Of a stretch of 64,000 nt of DNA, positions 13,183 to 26,000 are shown in pieces. The notes beneath the pieces were generated by a model. It made no database searches. It was not told the DNA's origin and saw only the letters and a program-made list of their open reading frames with translations. Source of the stretch: Spisula solida. Lineage: Eukaryota; Mollusca; Bivalvia; Venerida; Mactridae. Location of the stretch: NCBI GenBank assembly GCA_947247005.1, contig OX365955.1:9124001-9188000 (forward strand), read 5' to 3'. The translations under genes and the position numbers were made by a program. Numbering within the stretch: the stretch's first letter is position 1; the number at the start of each line of letters is the position of its first letter.

Positions 13183-15899
13183 CTACTATACCTTCCTGTT
13201 TAGTTTAATAAATCGGGCATCATTGTGTGAAGTTTTCCTCAATTATTTTTGGCACCTTTACTGGCATTTCTGAAGGCTTCACCGTGTGAATCGTTACATA
13301 AAAATATCGGGCAAGTCAATACTTGTTTAAGATAGGATCTCATTTAAAACATTATCGCCGAATTCATCAAAATGATGATTGATTATAACACGTTAAGATA
13401 GGAAACAAGCCGATCTGTGTTATGATAGATCGTTTATTTGAAGCTAAAAAACGAAAATAATTAAATTTTACCCAAAGGGGTCGTTACAAATTTAGCGTAA
13501 CTGACAGGGAAGATGATCGTTTCTGATGTTTTTGTGCATAATTGCCGCAAACATCCTTTACTTCGAAAATCCGTTCTCATTTATCATCGTGATTGGGCAT
13601 AGTGATCTATCTGGCAAGGCTTATCAGTTATGTGTTGTTGATCTAGATAGACGGGTTTCATTCAGCAAACAGGTTATCTACTAGAGCACAGATATTGCCA
13701 GAAGTTGTTTAAAATAATATGTTACTTTATAAAATACCGAAAAAGTCGTTTATAAGTTTTTAAAAACCAATATATCGAGCAAAAGGTATCTTAGGCCAAA
13801 ATGCTCTTACAATCGAGAACTTAAATATACGCCTCATTAGTGGTTTGATAGATATACAGCAAACTATGATATTAATTAGCACTCGGTATTTGACTTGTAT
13901 GACAATGGGAAATTAAAAAAGTTCATGAGTTGATTTCGTTAGTTTTGTTAATAATTTTCTTTTAATATAAGAGGTTGGGATAACTACGAAAACTTGGGGA
14001 AGTCATAACTACTAGTATGACCAACCGTCTGGTGTTACGCAGTATGCACCCATCCATTCTACATTTTGGAAAATGCTCACACGCTCCAGGAAACACGAAT
14101 GCCTTTGGTTAACATGTAGTATGATAACATTGGTAAAACGCTCGTTTCTTTGATCTTTAACAATAAATTAATGAGCACCCTACCATTAATACAGGTGTGT
14201 AGTTATTATCATTAATATATACAGATCTAATCTCGAACACTTGGGACTTAAACTAGTTTCATCCTGAGTTCATGTATAAATGCGTCATCTGTGAATAAAA
14301 TGCTGTATTTTTCTGACTTAGCTGATGAATTACAGCAGTTACCAACAAGGGAGGTTATAAAAACAAGATACCCGATTAACTCAAACACTTAACGGTATAT
14401 TACTATAGTTTTAAGCGTGGGCCACGTTGAGTGCATATTGTGCTGGAACGCGATTGTGTCAAACTTGCAACAGAGAAATTGTGATATGTGAGCATGAACC
14501 AATGCACTGTGATGAATCATGTTCAACTCGAGTTCGTTTCGTCTCAATGCGCACATTTCAGATCTCGAATAAATAGAAACTAAGCCGCTTTCTAGCGTTT
14601 TTAAAAGCATATCAGCAAGGTAGTTAGAGGAAAGGGAGGAGCAATTTGCATCAATGGAGTTAACCTTACATTAACACTGTTATTTGTCATTCTGAAATAA
14701 CTCCAATGCGATACAAATTTGCGTAACGAGCACTAAGCACTTGATAATACGTATTTACCATCAAAGTAGACAGAAACTGCATAAACACAGTTATGCTCTA
14801 TCATTGTAATTAACAAAAATCACGTATCACGGCGACGGCATCTGACAAAAAACATTGTTTTCTCTCTCAAAAATTACTGATTTCTGCGATATAAGACATG
14901 TTCATTTTTATTTTTTCCATTTCATAATAACTGTGTTATTACTTTGGGTAATAAGTGTAATTTGTCAATTTATCATTAATTAATGGCACGTCATTCTAAA
15001 CAGGATAATATATAGGACGATTAGTTTAAGTCACATTTTCGATTTTTGTTGCACGAAATAAATTGTAATATGAATAGAAAACGCGAAAAACATGTTTGAT
15101 AAGAACGGACATGTTATTATTCAATTGTCCTGTCGAGAAATTATCCGTCAATTTTAATAATTCTGTCATGGATTTCAAAGTGAATGACACATAGCAGAGG
15201 CCTCGCTTCCCGGTGCCACTACTTGTATTTTGTCTGCACGTTTATTACAATACGTTATGTAAGTAACGTTTACAGTATATTAATGCGATTGATAGGAATC
15301 AAAATTTGCAATTTGACACATTTGATAAATAGTCGAGAACGTGAATTATGATCTGGCCTACTTGCATTTGGGTTTAACCAGTGTATTGTAGTGCATCAAC
15401 TTTCGCACGTGGCTACAGTTTATCACGCCCTTCTATTCGCAGTATTGTGTTTTTATTTCCCTAGTAGCTCTAAGCATCGTGTAACTACTTAGTTTGATGT
15501 TATGAATTGAATAGACTGCAGGCGTTTTCATTACGTGGGTTTATTCCTTGGATTGAATCTTACATACATTACTTAGAGTTGGCGGGCGGTCAAACAACGC
15601 ATGGGAGTATTTTTTAATAACTAAACATTTATTGCCTGATAATCTAGCCTTTGATGTATTAGTAATGGTGTTCTGATAAAATATGTATTGCATACATTGA
15701 AATCATATATTGAAATGCATTTACCAAAAACATAGTATCAGCAATACGTACAGGTGAGACGTCGTACAAGTAGGGCGTTATATAAAATACATAAAAATCT
15801 AAAGGAGGTCTTAAGTTCTTCCCAGTAATAATAATTCCTGTTTTCATACAGAATATTGTGCGAAAGTACGTATATCAATTCTAAAAGAAAATGATTTCA

Positions 15900-17400
15900 A
15901 TTATTATTATAAGGGTGATACACGCAGCGGGCAATTACACTTCAGATTCATTCAAGTCTGTGCACGTCAGAGAAACACGGTAAAACATGAGTTTTTGTCT
16001 ACTGACGAACGTTCACGTTGTCAAAAACTGCTGACGAAAAGGAAAAGGGAAACAAAAAACAATAAGCACTTATAATTTGTGCATGACTTGGAATTTGTTT
16101 CCTCAAGACTAATATGGATTTTTTTAATAAAAATCAAATTAGTTTGTCTGCTGATAAATAAAAGATGTGTTTTGAGTTGCATATGTGGCACCGTTACTGG
16201 ATGTCTAGCACGTGTTCATACTTAGAACTTATCAAATAACATCTTCTTCTTAGCAATCTGGTATTTAATCATTTGATTAAGCACAAATATACACTGTACA
16301 CAATGAAATAAACTAATTTATATAGCGTGTTGTTTGATTGTTTGTATTATCAGATGTCAATACAACATGCAATAAATCAGAAGGCATTGAAATCGTTTGG
16401 TGTCTATTTCTTGTTTCTAGAAATCATATGTCGAGATTCTAGAGTAGTGCAAAGGAAATATACTCAAAATCTTTCTAGTCTAGTAAGATTCAAATCCAAT
16501 AAGTTCAACAATTTTCAAAACCACAGAAGAGTTAAAGACAGAAATGCATTGGAACGAAAACGCATTTAGGAGTACATGGTGAACGGGCCACGACATATTA
16601 GATACAGTATAAAAGTTCGAGATATCGAGAAATTACAGTGGCCGTTTAAACTATTATCGGTGATTTACCATAATTATCACGGAATCTTACTTTGCATGCA
16701 GCGTCGCAACGCAACGTTGAAGTTCTCACTGAGTACATTTGATCTATTGTTTGTCCCAATTCGGTTTTGTCAGTTTCCAAACATTCATAATGCTGCGTTA
16801 CGATAAATCAATCTAATTGGAAATGCGATTTAATGATTATTCCAATTTGTACCTCGTCCATAGTGCGTAAGATTCGATCATTATTAAATTCCATAGCAAC
16901 ACGAATATTGCTAACGATTAGCAGCTAAGCGTGCCTAGTAATCGCCCGTTACTATGTGTTTTATGTTGTAAATGATCTGGCTACCGATATTTATTTAACC
17001 AATCGTATTTCTTTTAAGCCTACTAAGAGTATTTACCAACCTTTAGTTATGCACAAACATCGTGGGTATCATTTCGTTTGTTTCCTTGTGACCAATAACA
17101 TAAGAACCATTGTATTCGCTTTTTATTTAATCCTGACCTATTTATACACTCAATACAGAGGAATATTCAATATAAATCTGGTAAACCAAAATGCTGCGAA
17201 TGCCTTCGTTACTAGTGTAATAAATACACAGCGGACAAGTGCCATACATCAAGTAGCCTAAAAAAGCAACTTAATGTTTAGGTCACCAAAGCGTAGCAAA
17301 CATCACCTTTAAGAAAGGTCATAAAAAAGACGAACTAAAATGGTACTTGTATTTACTTGCCTAAAACTCAGCCTTTTAAAGGAAGAAATTGACTTATTTG
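15900..17400 (+). repeat. Diverged segmental duplication, copy C
   Basis: Scattered collinear matches to 21770-26000. About 15955-16130 matches 21820-21990 (GTGCATGACTTGGAATTT). About 16350 matches 22200 (GATGTCAATACAACATGC). About 16690 matches 25155, 17030-17130 matches 25462-25550 (TTTAGTTATGCACA) and 17340-17400 matches 25925-26000. The small plus-strand frames at 16327, 16576 and 16956 are not conserved in the partner and are not called as genes. Confidence 0.7.
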
Positions 17401-18339
17401 TAATTATACCATCATTATATCCATTGTACGCTATGCGTGCTTTATCTGATTAGCTAAATTGTGAATTTGTTTTCCAAATATACATACAGACACTTCCTAC
17501 AACATGACAATTATAATTGTAAACTCGGTACAAAAAGAACATAAGTTGTAATGTAATGTGTAACTGGCTAAGAGTAAAATAATAAGGATGTCACTGCACC
17601 GCAGATAGTCCCTATTATGGCAGCTGCACTATAAACTTGTCTTGGGCAAAAACAAGTAAAATTACAACACACGCGCTAATTTCCTATCACTTTATTTTCA
17701 TACATAAAGTGACATGTAGAGCGGTTATCTGAAATCAATCATTCACAATCTCAGTATAACAAATACAAATAATAACATACAAAACAATTTCGTATCAAAA
17801 CAACTTCATACAAAACAACAAAAATAAATCCTAAACAAGAATTGTGGAAATCCTGTGATTAATTATGCAACACATTCGTTACTTTATTCGTTATACATTA
17901 GAATTCACTATAACAGAAAAAAGTACAATAGAAAAAATTGTTCACCATAATAGCACGTAGTTGTTTAAACCAAACCAATAACTTACTCTAACAAGCTTAT
18001 TATGAAAATTACGTAATCAAACAATATTTCCACCGAACGAAGGCTTTAAAATAGAACTTACTGAACAAAGCTATCTCTTGGCTCAAAATGTAGTGAAAAT
18101 ATACCAAAACTAGTATGTCTTTACACGACAAATTCTAGAAACTGACTGCCCTGATATTTGCGAATAGTAATAATTTTAGGGACAACATTGACCAACCAAA
18201 ACACAGAAAACTCCAACAAAATTGATAAATTCAAACGGACATTTTCTATATATGGGAGGCTTTGATCTGACACATAATGGACGTTTTCGACATACAATCG
18301 GGATATAGATAACAAAAAAACAGATACTCATCTAAACGT
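17401..18339. other. Unassigned AT-rich sequence
   Basis: No repeat-family member or exon recognised. The minus-strand frame at 18121-18315 lies downstream of the candidate exon's polyadenylation signal and has no coding character. Confidence 0.5.
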
Positions 18340-18350
18340 TTATTATTCCA
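18340..18350 (-). terminator. Possible polyadenylation signal AATAAA
   Basis: AATAAA on the minus strand, about 200 bases after the stop of the candidate exon at 18550-18786. Such hexamers are common in AT-rich DNA, so the link depends on whether the exon is real. Confidence 0.25.
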
Positions 18351-18549
18351 TAATCACACAACACAAGTGATTTCTTGGAATGAATTTAAAATACCCATGA
18401 AAAAATGTGATTTTAATGAAACATGTACACAAATGGTCAATGGTGTGTAATGTTAAAACATCAAAATGAAAAATGGAGGATTTTCGTTAAAAACTGACTT
18501 TTGCAACAAAACCCGGCTTCTTCACATACTCATGGTTCCAATGGTGAGT

Positions 18550-18786
18550 TTAGCTGATTCGGTCGCCAACCTGAAGCGATTCCTCAGGTGTGCAGCCCTG
18601 ATCTAGGCCTCCTTTCTCGCGAAGTAACACGCGGTCGGTCGGGTCGTGGTCTTTCTTTTCACTATCCGTTGCATTGTAACGTTGCAGTAGACAGGATATT
18701 GTGTCAAGACTACGGGTAAACCGTGGTTCGACGTCACTTTTATTGTCGCCAGTACTGAGGAGACCAATAACCCGGTGGCCATCCAC
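18550..18786 (-). CDS. Candidate 3'-terminal exon, unknown protein
   Basis: A 78-residue open frame starting MDGHRVIGLLSTGDNKSD and ending QVGDRIS before a TAA stop. Base composition here is near 50 percent GC against roughly one third around it, and the product is charged and hydrophilic. An in-frame or splice-acceptor start is possible: AG dinucleotides (GTGTAG, ATAG) lie just upstream of the ATG on the minus strand. An AATAAA hexamer lies about 200 bases downstream of the stop, near 18345 on the plus strand. I do not recognise the family and see no membrane segment or catalytic motif. It has no second copy in the window, which argues against a repeat. It could still be chance or a pseudogene exon; no upstream exon was found. 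Confidence 0.3.
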   Translation of the reverse strand: MDGHRVIGLLSTGDNKSDVEPRFTRSLDTISCLLQRYNATDSEKKDHDPTDRVLLREKGGLDQGCTPEESLQVGDRIS

Positions 18787-18789
18787 TAT

Positions 18790-20135
18790 CTACACGGATA
18801 TAATGCTTTAAGCAAAGAAATTATTCATGCAGATTCAAGTGCCATCAAATACAAAATCAACATGTAAAAACAGTTTTTGACCGGTTATGCAAAATAATAT
18901 GTCAATAGGTACTAAACTGTTCCCACAACATCAAAAATACTACCATAAAACTACTAACGTTTCTTTTTGTACTAGGTTTATTAACGTCAAAACTATCCCA
19001 TTTTCCGTAAGTTTCATGTTTGCACCATATTACAAATGTACTGCTTCATTTTATTGATACAATCATTCGTCAGAGGATTGGTGCTATTGGCTAATTGGAA
19101 TTCAATCGAAGATTTTTTTTTGAAATGAAACGATGTTTATATCACATCGGTCAATTTGTCAAACCTTAGTGCATCCTATTTTGTTTGATTAGTACTGTAG
19201 CATTTGAAGTTCTTTCACAACTGACTCCTATTTTCAAAGAAAAACAAATATGGAGTTCCATGTATGAATTCATTACCTTCATGGGTGATCTTGATGTCTT
19301 TAAATTGTTTTACATTTCTTAAACCATTACGTACGATTTCCGCAATGTTTCGTGAAAAAATCAATAAATTTAATTACCGGACTGTTTTTCTGTTGTCATT
19401 TCACTGCGACTTTTTGCGAATAACTGTCGATTAAAATTTGCTTTCGGGAAATAATCTTATTCCCCAACTTTCATACTGCAAATAATGTAAATGCCTTCCA
19501 TAAAAACATGATTTGCTATACATTGCCATTTTTTGAACAAAAAAGATCATTTCCATAGTCGTGAAAATATGTGCCAAAAAGTCCAAAAAGCATGCTATTT
19601 TTCAATGAAAAGTTTCAAATAGTTTTATTGGTTCGAATTTGGCATATTAAACATGGATGTCAGCCGTAGACCATCAACATTGATTTCTTGAAAGAATTTG
19701 CGATCCAAATACAATTGATATGAAGTTATTGGTGGGTGAACCAACAAGCATTATTTGGCATAAATAAGAGTGATCTCCTTTGTTTTTGACCGTCTTACTC
19801 GCCGACAACAAATAATTTCATTTTGATTTAATTTTGATGGAAATATAAGGATTCGGTTATCGTATCGTATGTTGCAGTTTAAAGAAAACTGAAATTTACT
19901 TTTCTAAACAACTTTTGCTTAAAATGAACAGAAGGCATCGAGTATACCCTCTCCTAAGGTCAATACATTACTGAATTGTTGACAAAAGGCTATGTAATTT
20001 TCCATATATAGAATAGAACCATACACCTTTTAGACAGTAATCGTAGAATCCTTCTGAATATTGTCATAGAAAAAAGCAAAGGGCAAGGGAAATACAAATC
20101 GAACGCCCCTCGTACGCTTTGCAGAGCCAAGCCAA
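18790..20135. other. Unassigned sequence upstream of candidate exon
   Basis: On the minus strand this would be the upstream intron of the candidate exon. I found no second exon, repeat-family member or RNA gene in it. Confidence 0.4.
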
Positions 20136-20139
20136 ACAT

Positions 20140-20345
20140 ATATATGTTGTATATTGTCCTTGTGGTGTGTGGTGTCCGGTTGTTGTTTTCCCGTCACATG
20201 GCTCTCGTTCCGTTTTGGTTTGACTGGCTTAGGCGGCAGGCTTTCGGAACGGGATGCCGTGTTTTCAGTGCTTTGTGTGTTTTTAATGTTTACGGTGCTC
20301 GGCTGGTTAAGTTGATTGCTGCCTTCCCTGTCTGACTTAATATAA
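20140..20345 (-). repeat. GTCAGACAGG-family repeat copy (minus)
   Basis: On the minus strand it runs AAGATTATATTAAGTCAGAC, AGGGAAGGCAGC, then AACCAGCCGAGCAC. It extends into a GGCTCTCGTTCCG part shared with the copy at 42310-42580. The 63-codon frame on the plus strand is a by-product. Confidence 0.8.
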
Positions 20346-21769
20346 TCTTTTGGCGACTATAAGAAGTCATAAAAAGACACAAATTTTGAACATATGTCTG
20401 ACTTTGACAGTGATTGGACATTTGACGTGATATAAATGTTGACTATTTTAAGACTTGTACAGTTTTTCTCACTGCTTAACAGGCACATTAACTGTTAAAT
20501 TAACGTAGCGTTTGTCTACTTCACCGATATTGTTAAAGTGCTATGTTTTTGTACGAATGTCTGAAACAACAAATGTGAATAACCCAATATAATTGTTTGG
20601 AGACATTCCAGAAATCATTCGGGTTTGGAATCCGCGAAGTTTTTTCTGGTAGTTTGTTTTATTTTCTTTCATGGATCTAAAATGACTAACCGCTCCTCTG
20701 TCGTATTCACATTGAATAATTAGTTTGTATGTACAAACTTGTATTTCTTTTAGTAGAAATAACCTGATTTCGTTATAATATTACTTAAAATGATATATTT
20801 TGTTGGAAAATATGTGTTCTTAGCTTGAAATAATTGTTCGATTTTACAAAATAAAACAATGTAGTACATTTGAGCCAAATAAATACTTGATTGAAAACGA
20901 ACTGTTGAAATGCCTCTTTTGAGAACGAAACGAATACTGGATCATTTTGAAACAAATAGGTTTTGGGGTGATACTCAATAAAGGTTCCATGCTTTGAGTG
21001 AATACACATTATTACGACCCAACACCACACTCAGCAAGATACATGTATTGCACAGAAAACTTCCGATGAATGTGTTAAAGAAATATTTCATTTTGTTTAA
21101 ACAGACTCTGTATAATATGCGGATTAAATATCATGCGAAGGTCGACAATACAATGCACAGAATATTTGTTCAAAGAAGCGCTTCAATGCTACCAGATAAC
21201 GCGAGTTAAAGATTCAATTGCATAAACAATTCTTTCTAACATAGTAACATCAACTTACATATTTAAAACGTGCATTTTGCGAATATTTCATAAAAACAAA
21301 GTAGCTTTACGCCTATGATCATTCATTGAATGTTGTACATGTGTTGTCATTGGTTTCATACTTTAAAGGTGCTTATCCCTATATGATTAATAACAAATTT
21401 GTTTTGTTTTGTAAAGTTTGTCTAGAAATGTTTATACGATGTCAGTTATTAAATATAGAAACAATATAACAAGTGGAGTACATTTTGCATGTTTGATAAC
21501 TAATTTGGTGAGAGCACTGGAAACTGTTTGGCGAGAATGTTTATGATTTCCTGATGTTAGTTAAATTTAGTTAAATAATTCTACTTTTCTAGACAATAGT
21601 GACGTCATGTTGCACCAATACTATAAAAATGAAAACATGAAAAAGACATGATGTCATTGATATAAAGCAATACTATATCTAAATTATTCTAAGTCAACAT
21701 GTAATGACTGAAGTATCTATATAATTGTATATCAGCACTTCAACAAAATGAATTCAATTATTCTAGAAG
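20346..21769. other. Unassigned AT-rich sequence
   Basis: No RNA gene, repeat-family member or convincing exon. The overlapping opposite-strand frames at 20785-21030 and 20994-21209 have no recognisable motif. Confidence 0.5.
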
Positions 21770-22345
21770 GGTGTTACACACATTGGGAATTAGCTCTGCG
21801 TCCATCAATCATTCTTGTTTATCAGGACGTCATAGAAGCATGATAACATACGAAGAGGCTTCTAGTCTACAGGCGTTCGTTCATATTCTCAAAACTGCTG
21901 ACAGAAAAGATAAAAGAAACGAAACAGCAATATGCACTTTTGTGCATGACTTGGAATTTATTTTTATCAAAACTAACCTGATCTTGTACAACTTACAAGC
22001 AACTTAATTTGTCTGCGGTTGAATAAAAAGCGTCGTTTTGAGGGAATGCGTGACATCATTATTGGATGGCTAGGTGACAGTCTGCACGTGAACATACTTA
22101 GGGCTCATGATATATCTATTAGTTATCCATTTTTTAGGGACAATTGTGTGCTATAAAACGAAATAAACTAATGTGCCTAATTTGATTATTTTGTATTATG
22201 AGATGTCAATACAACATGCAATAAATCATGATTAAATTTTCTCATAGTGTATGTATAACGTTTGATTCTATGAGTCACCTGGCATATATGTAGAGCAATG
22301 TCAAAGATATCTTTAACAAACTATTCCATAAATTTGTGCATTGAT

Positions 22346-22390
22346 AGCGGACAATACGCAGGCCGCAAGGCCTGCGGATGTCGTTCCGCT
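22346..22390. other. 45-nt subterminal hairpin of the AGCGGAC element
   Basis: Outer stem AGCGGA/TCCGCT (22346-22351 with 22385-22390) and inner stem GCAGGCC/GGCCTGC closed by the GCAA tetraloop at 22365-22368. The same double-stem 45-nt structure recurs at 42592-42636 with GTAA as the loop. Confidence 0.85.
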
Positions 22391-23724
22391 TTACGATAAC
22401 ACGTGTGCACGTGGTTTGGTCAGAGTTTGAATTCACTAATGGATCTAAAAATTTGTGTTAAAATCCCGCACTGAAGCAAAGATACTAGAAAATGTCTGCG
22501 ATTAGAATAACAAAAAAAATTAAAATGCGATATTCGGCAGCTCATAAATTTTCTTTTATTTTTAATGATGTTTAAAAATATTCCAAAAACTAGCGTAGGC
22601 CCCTGTCTAGAAAAGAAAATAATTATCAGTCTTCCATGGTTGCTATGCAACCAATCTTTTTATATGGGGAGGGCTATTTCCTAAATGTTTGGACACAAAA
22701 AGGCAGCCATTTTTTTGCTCACTTCGGAAGGAAATTTTAACATTTTCAGTGCATAAACGATACTACAAACTGTTATGAGACACATGATTACTCTGAGATA
22801 ACGATTTAAGTCGAGCGGGAATCGTTCATATGCGCGAAATATCAACCAATCTTAAGAAAATCTAATGAAAAAGACACAAGTTTCGGTTATTTCCCATCGC
22901 AAAGTTTGCAATACAATTAATTAAAGTCCGTTTCGGGTATTTACGTATCTAGACCGGACGGTGATAATCCACATCGTAGTTGTAGGTTATTGTAAAGAAA
23001 GTAAAACAAATGCATTTTCGTAATTCCTCGCCGAGATGTTATTAAAAAATCCCTCCAAAATCGTCAAAAAATATTCGCGGGATAAAGGTCGCGAAAACTA
23101 ATTACATGTTGTTGTTGTCGTTATTGGATACAATAAAACCCGTAATTTTCCGTCTAAATCTCTTTTTATGTTGTGACGATTTGCAGGGTTTATTTAACGA
23201 AAAAAGGTGATTAAGATTAAAGATGTTTGATATTTAATCGTAATATGATTAATTGAAATGAAAATAGCCTTTTCTTTTGAACAAAAGTACTATCTGGTAT
23301 GCTCATGCAAACCATTAAAAAAAGATAAAATATCAAATAAGGCCTAGAAATCAGTTGTTATCTGTGTCTATATCTAATTATTCATTTTTAAATTAGTTAC
23401 CCCTGAATTAAGTAGACATAGAATTAAACAAATTGAAAAACGTGTATTATTCGTGTTCATTCGGACTGACAAACGATAGCAGGTTTGTATCGTCTTTCGT
23501 TACTTTGTACCCAATATTTCGTATCAAACCGCTATCGCGCGCTTTCTTGTGCAACGAACCGCTTCGATAGGTTGCATAGACGTAGGAAAGCGCTCGGCAG
23601 CGCCTTTTGGAAACGGCTTGCTCCAGATTCGTAACTTCGTAACCAAACAAGTTATGCATCACCAAAAAATCCAGTACTAGATGAGCATGTTACAAATAAT
23701 GTAGGACAACTGACATAGTCCGCT
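22346..23724. mobile_element. Element with AGCGGAC terminal inverted repeats, copy 1
   Basis: The left end AGCGGACAATACGCAGG is mirrored by a right end whose reverse complement is AGCGGACTATGTCAG. A related copy lies at 42592-44431. The first about 260 bases and last about 280 bases are alike in both copies, including TGCGATATTCGGCAGCTCAT on the left and GATGAGCATGTTACAAATAA on the right. The interior holds no recognisable transposase; the 72-codon minus frame at 23447-23665 lies in the structured right part and is not called. Probably a non-autonomous DNA transposon; superfamily unknown. Confidence 0.75.
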
Positions 23725-24059
23725 ACATATGTTGTGCATTAGTTCATATTAGAGACAACTATCTTTTGTAAGTTACTACTTTCATATGTTGATGCCTGAA
23801 ATAAAGTAATTCCCTCCCTTTTAAAATTCAATAAAAGTTGTTTGACAAGCACAGGTTTAATTTCCTACATAGAAACCATGATGAACCTTGACTTTTACAA
23901 AGTTTGGAATTATCTTTGACATACTAAAATTGCACACTGATTTCATGAAATCATGACATTGGTTTCATTGACATTGCATTGTTCCTGATTGGCCAATATT
24001 GTTTGCAAGATGTAAATACACAAAACAGAACTGCATTAATATGTTTAGGGGAATCAGTC

Positions 24060-24775
24060 AAAAATTAAAAAAAAGTTAAAAGTTTTAAAGAGTTGTCGCC
24101 CTTTGCTAAAAATGTGTGTATTGTTTTTGCTCCTCATACATGTACTTATTGTTGTAGTCAACACCAGTAAGTATAGCAAGTTTCATTTGAATATCTTGAA
24201 CCATTTTTAACTATGGCCAATGTTAAAGTTTTTGAAGCTGAAAAGGGGCATAAGTCAAAATTTATCTAAGCTTGAGTTGTTACCCTTTGCTAAATATATG
24301 CGTATTATCACTGGCAATAAGTATAGCAGGTTTCATTTGAATATCTACTATAATGGTTGTGAAGTTACGAAGAAAAAAGATGAAAAATGAGTTAATTAGA
24401 ATTTAACAAAGGGCCATAATTCTTCCAATATTGTAGCTAGAGTAATGTAACTTGCCATAAAATAGTATTTTGTTGTTGTGAGCTTATGTTTATAATTTAA
24501 AGTTGATATGTTCAATGGTTTTCCAGTTATCAAGAAAAAAGCTGAAAATGATTAAAATTTGAATTTTACAAAGGGCCATAACTCTTCTAATATTGCAGCG
24601 AGGGTAATGTAACTTGCCATAAATAGGGTACAGTTGTTGTGAGCTTATGTTTGAAGTTTGAAGTCAATACCTACAATAGTTTTAAAGTTATTAAGAAAAA
24701 ACTTGAAAAATGTGGACGGACGGACAGGGTGATTACTATAGGGCACGCAAACATTTTTGCGGGGTCCTAATAAGA
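24060..24775 (+). mobile_element. Tandem-repeat-containing MITE-like element
   Basis: Two diverged units containing GAGTTGTYRCCCTTTGCTAAA precede two units of about 160 bp that start ACAAAGGGCCATAA (24408 and 24568). Then come a short GGACGGACGGACAG tract at about 24716 and a terminal hairpin near CGCAAACATTTTTGCG. The layout of tandem core, GGAC tract and terminal stem-loop matches the elements at 42856, 44895 and 47398. The left boundary is uncertain. Confidence 0.65.
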
Positions 24776-26000
24776 AAAAAACATCGAATAGTTCAAAACG
24801 CTGACGAATAAGTTAAACTAAAACTTTGTCTAAAGGAAAGTGCAATGCACTAGGATGAGAAAGTACGAATAAACAACGAGCAAAGCATGACCGACAGACC
24901 AAGACATGTCCGGTACGGGATAGAATAGCACAGCAGAGGAAGATCGAGTATAATTTAATCGACGCTTGGCTCCATTGAAAGATAACAATGATGCGAAAAG
25001 TGCAATTCATAAAGCGGGCATAGGGAGGCAATCAATGTGTTGTACCTTAACTGAAAAAAGCAAATCAAATGTCACCGTGTCCAAAACCCTATGAGTGGTT
25101 TGTATCAATGGAGTCAAAGGCGAGATACCATTATTAGCATATACTCGTATTTTAAATGCAGCGTAGCAAGGCAACGACAAGTGATTGAATTTGTTCCGTT
25201 GCGTTTGAATAAGTTTCAACGATTTTATCATGGTAAAGCAACGATTCGTGAGGCGATTAAATAATTATTACTATTTTTAACTCGAACATACTGGCCGTTC
25301 AAGTTGTTAGCCACAGTGTATATCACTCGGTCATCATTGATATCCATTGGAATAAGTACTAACGGTTAGCAGCCATGGTCGCCGTGTAATCGCTAGTTAG
25401 TTATTTTAATGTTTTAAGAGGTCGTATTATCCATTTAAACAAAAGCGTCGCGTTCATCGAGTGCTTACCAAGCGTTTAGTTATGCACACACCTTTTTTGT
25501 TTCATTGTGTCTGTTCAATCATACTAAGCACCATTGTATTCGCAATTTATCAAATATTTAGCTGTTTAAATACTACTGTGTGTATACACGTTTAACATGC
25601 GTATTTAGGAATTGGTACATACAAAACAATCTCCAGCTTGTATTCAACCTTTTTCGCTTTATTTACTCTTCTTCAAGAATCTCATTGTTGATATAGAAAT
25701 AAGTAAAGGAAGTCACAGTTTCAAAATCCCTCACAAATATGTCTGAGGTACCACAATGACTAGATAATTGTTATTAATAAACTGACGAAAATGTGCAAAC
25801 ATTTTGTTGTGTCCCACATTAACTGAAAAAGCAAATAAAAGGATACCTGTATTGAACGTCTACTGGTAGGGCGTTCTATTTGAATGAGAAGGTTCGTAGA
25901 ACTTTGCGTTGTACCAAAGATGAAATAAACGTGTACCAGTATTTACTGGTTCGAATCTCAGCATTTTAAATGGAGGAAACTGACTTCTCTTAAATCGCAC

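Larger units (their letters stand above)
8465..15520 (+). repeat. Segmental duplication, copy B
   Basis: Tandem paralogue of 1-6345, direct orientation. It begins immediately after a copy of the GTCAGACAGG repeat family and fades out near 15520. Relative to copy A it has about 1.2 kb extra at 9485-10710, a foldback element at 10845-10983, a MITE at 12475-12702 and a retroposon at 12730-13182. It lacks about 0.5 kb found in A at about 1180-1750. The insertions are described in their own entries. Confidence 0.9.
21770..26000 (+). repeat. Diverged segmental duplication, copy D (interrupted)
   Basis: Partner of 15900-17400, split by the element at 22346-23724 and the tandem-repeat element at about 24060-24775. 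The paralogous parts are 21770-22340 and about 24990-26000. Divergence is high, so the boundaries are approximate. Confidence 0.65.

Noticed and set aside
16327..17261. Run of three plus-strand frames suggesting a gene
   Set aside because: They are in different frames with no splice logic and are not conserved in the duplicated segment at 21770-26000.
23447..23665. 72-codon minus frame in the AGCGGAC element
   Set aside because: The frame is not preserved in the paralogous right part of copy 2, which has extra inverted motifs there.
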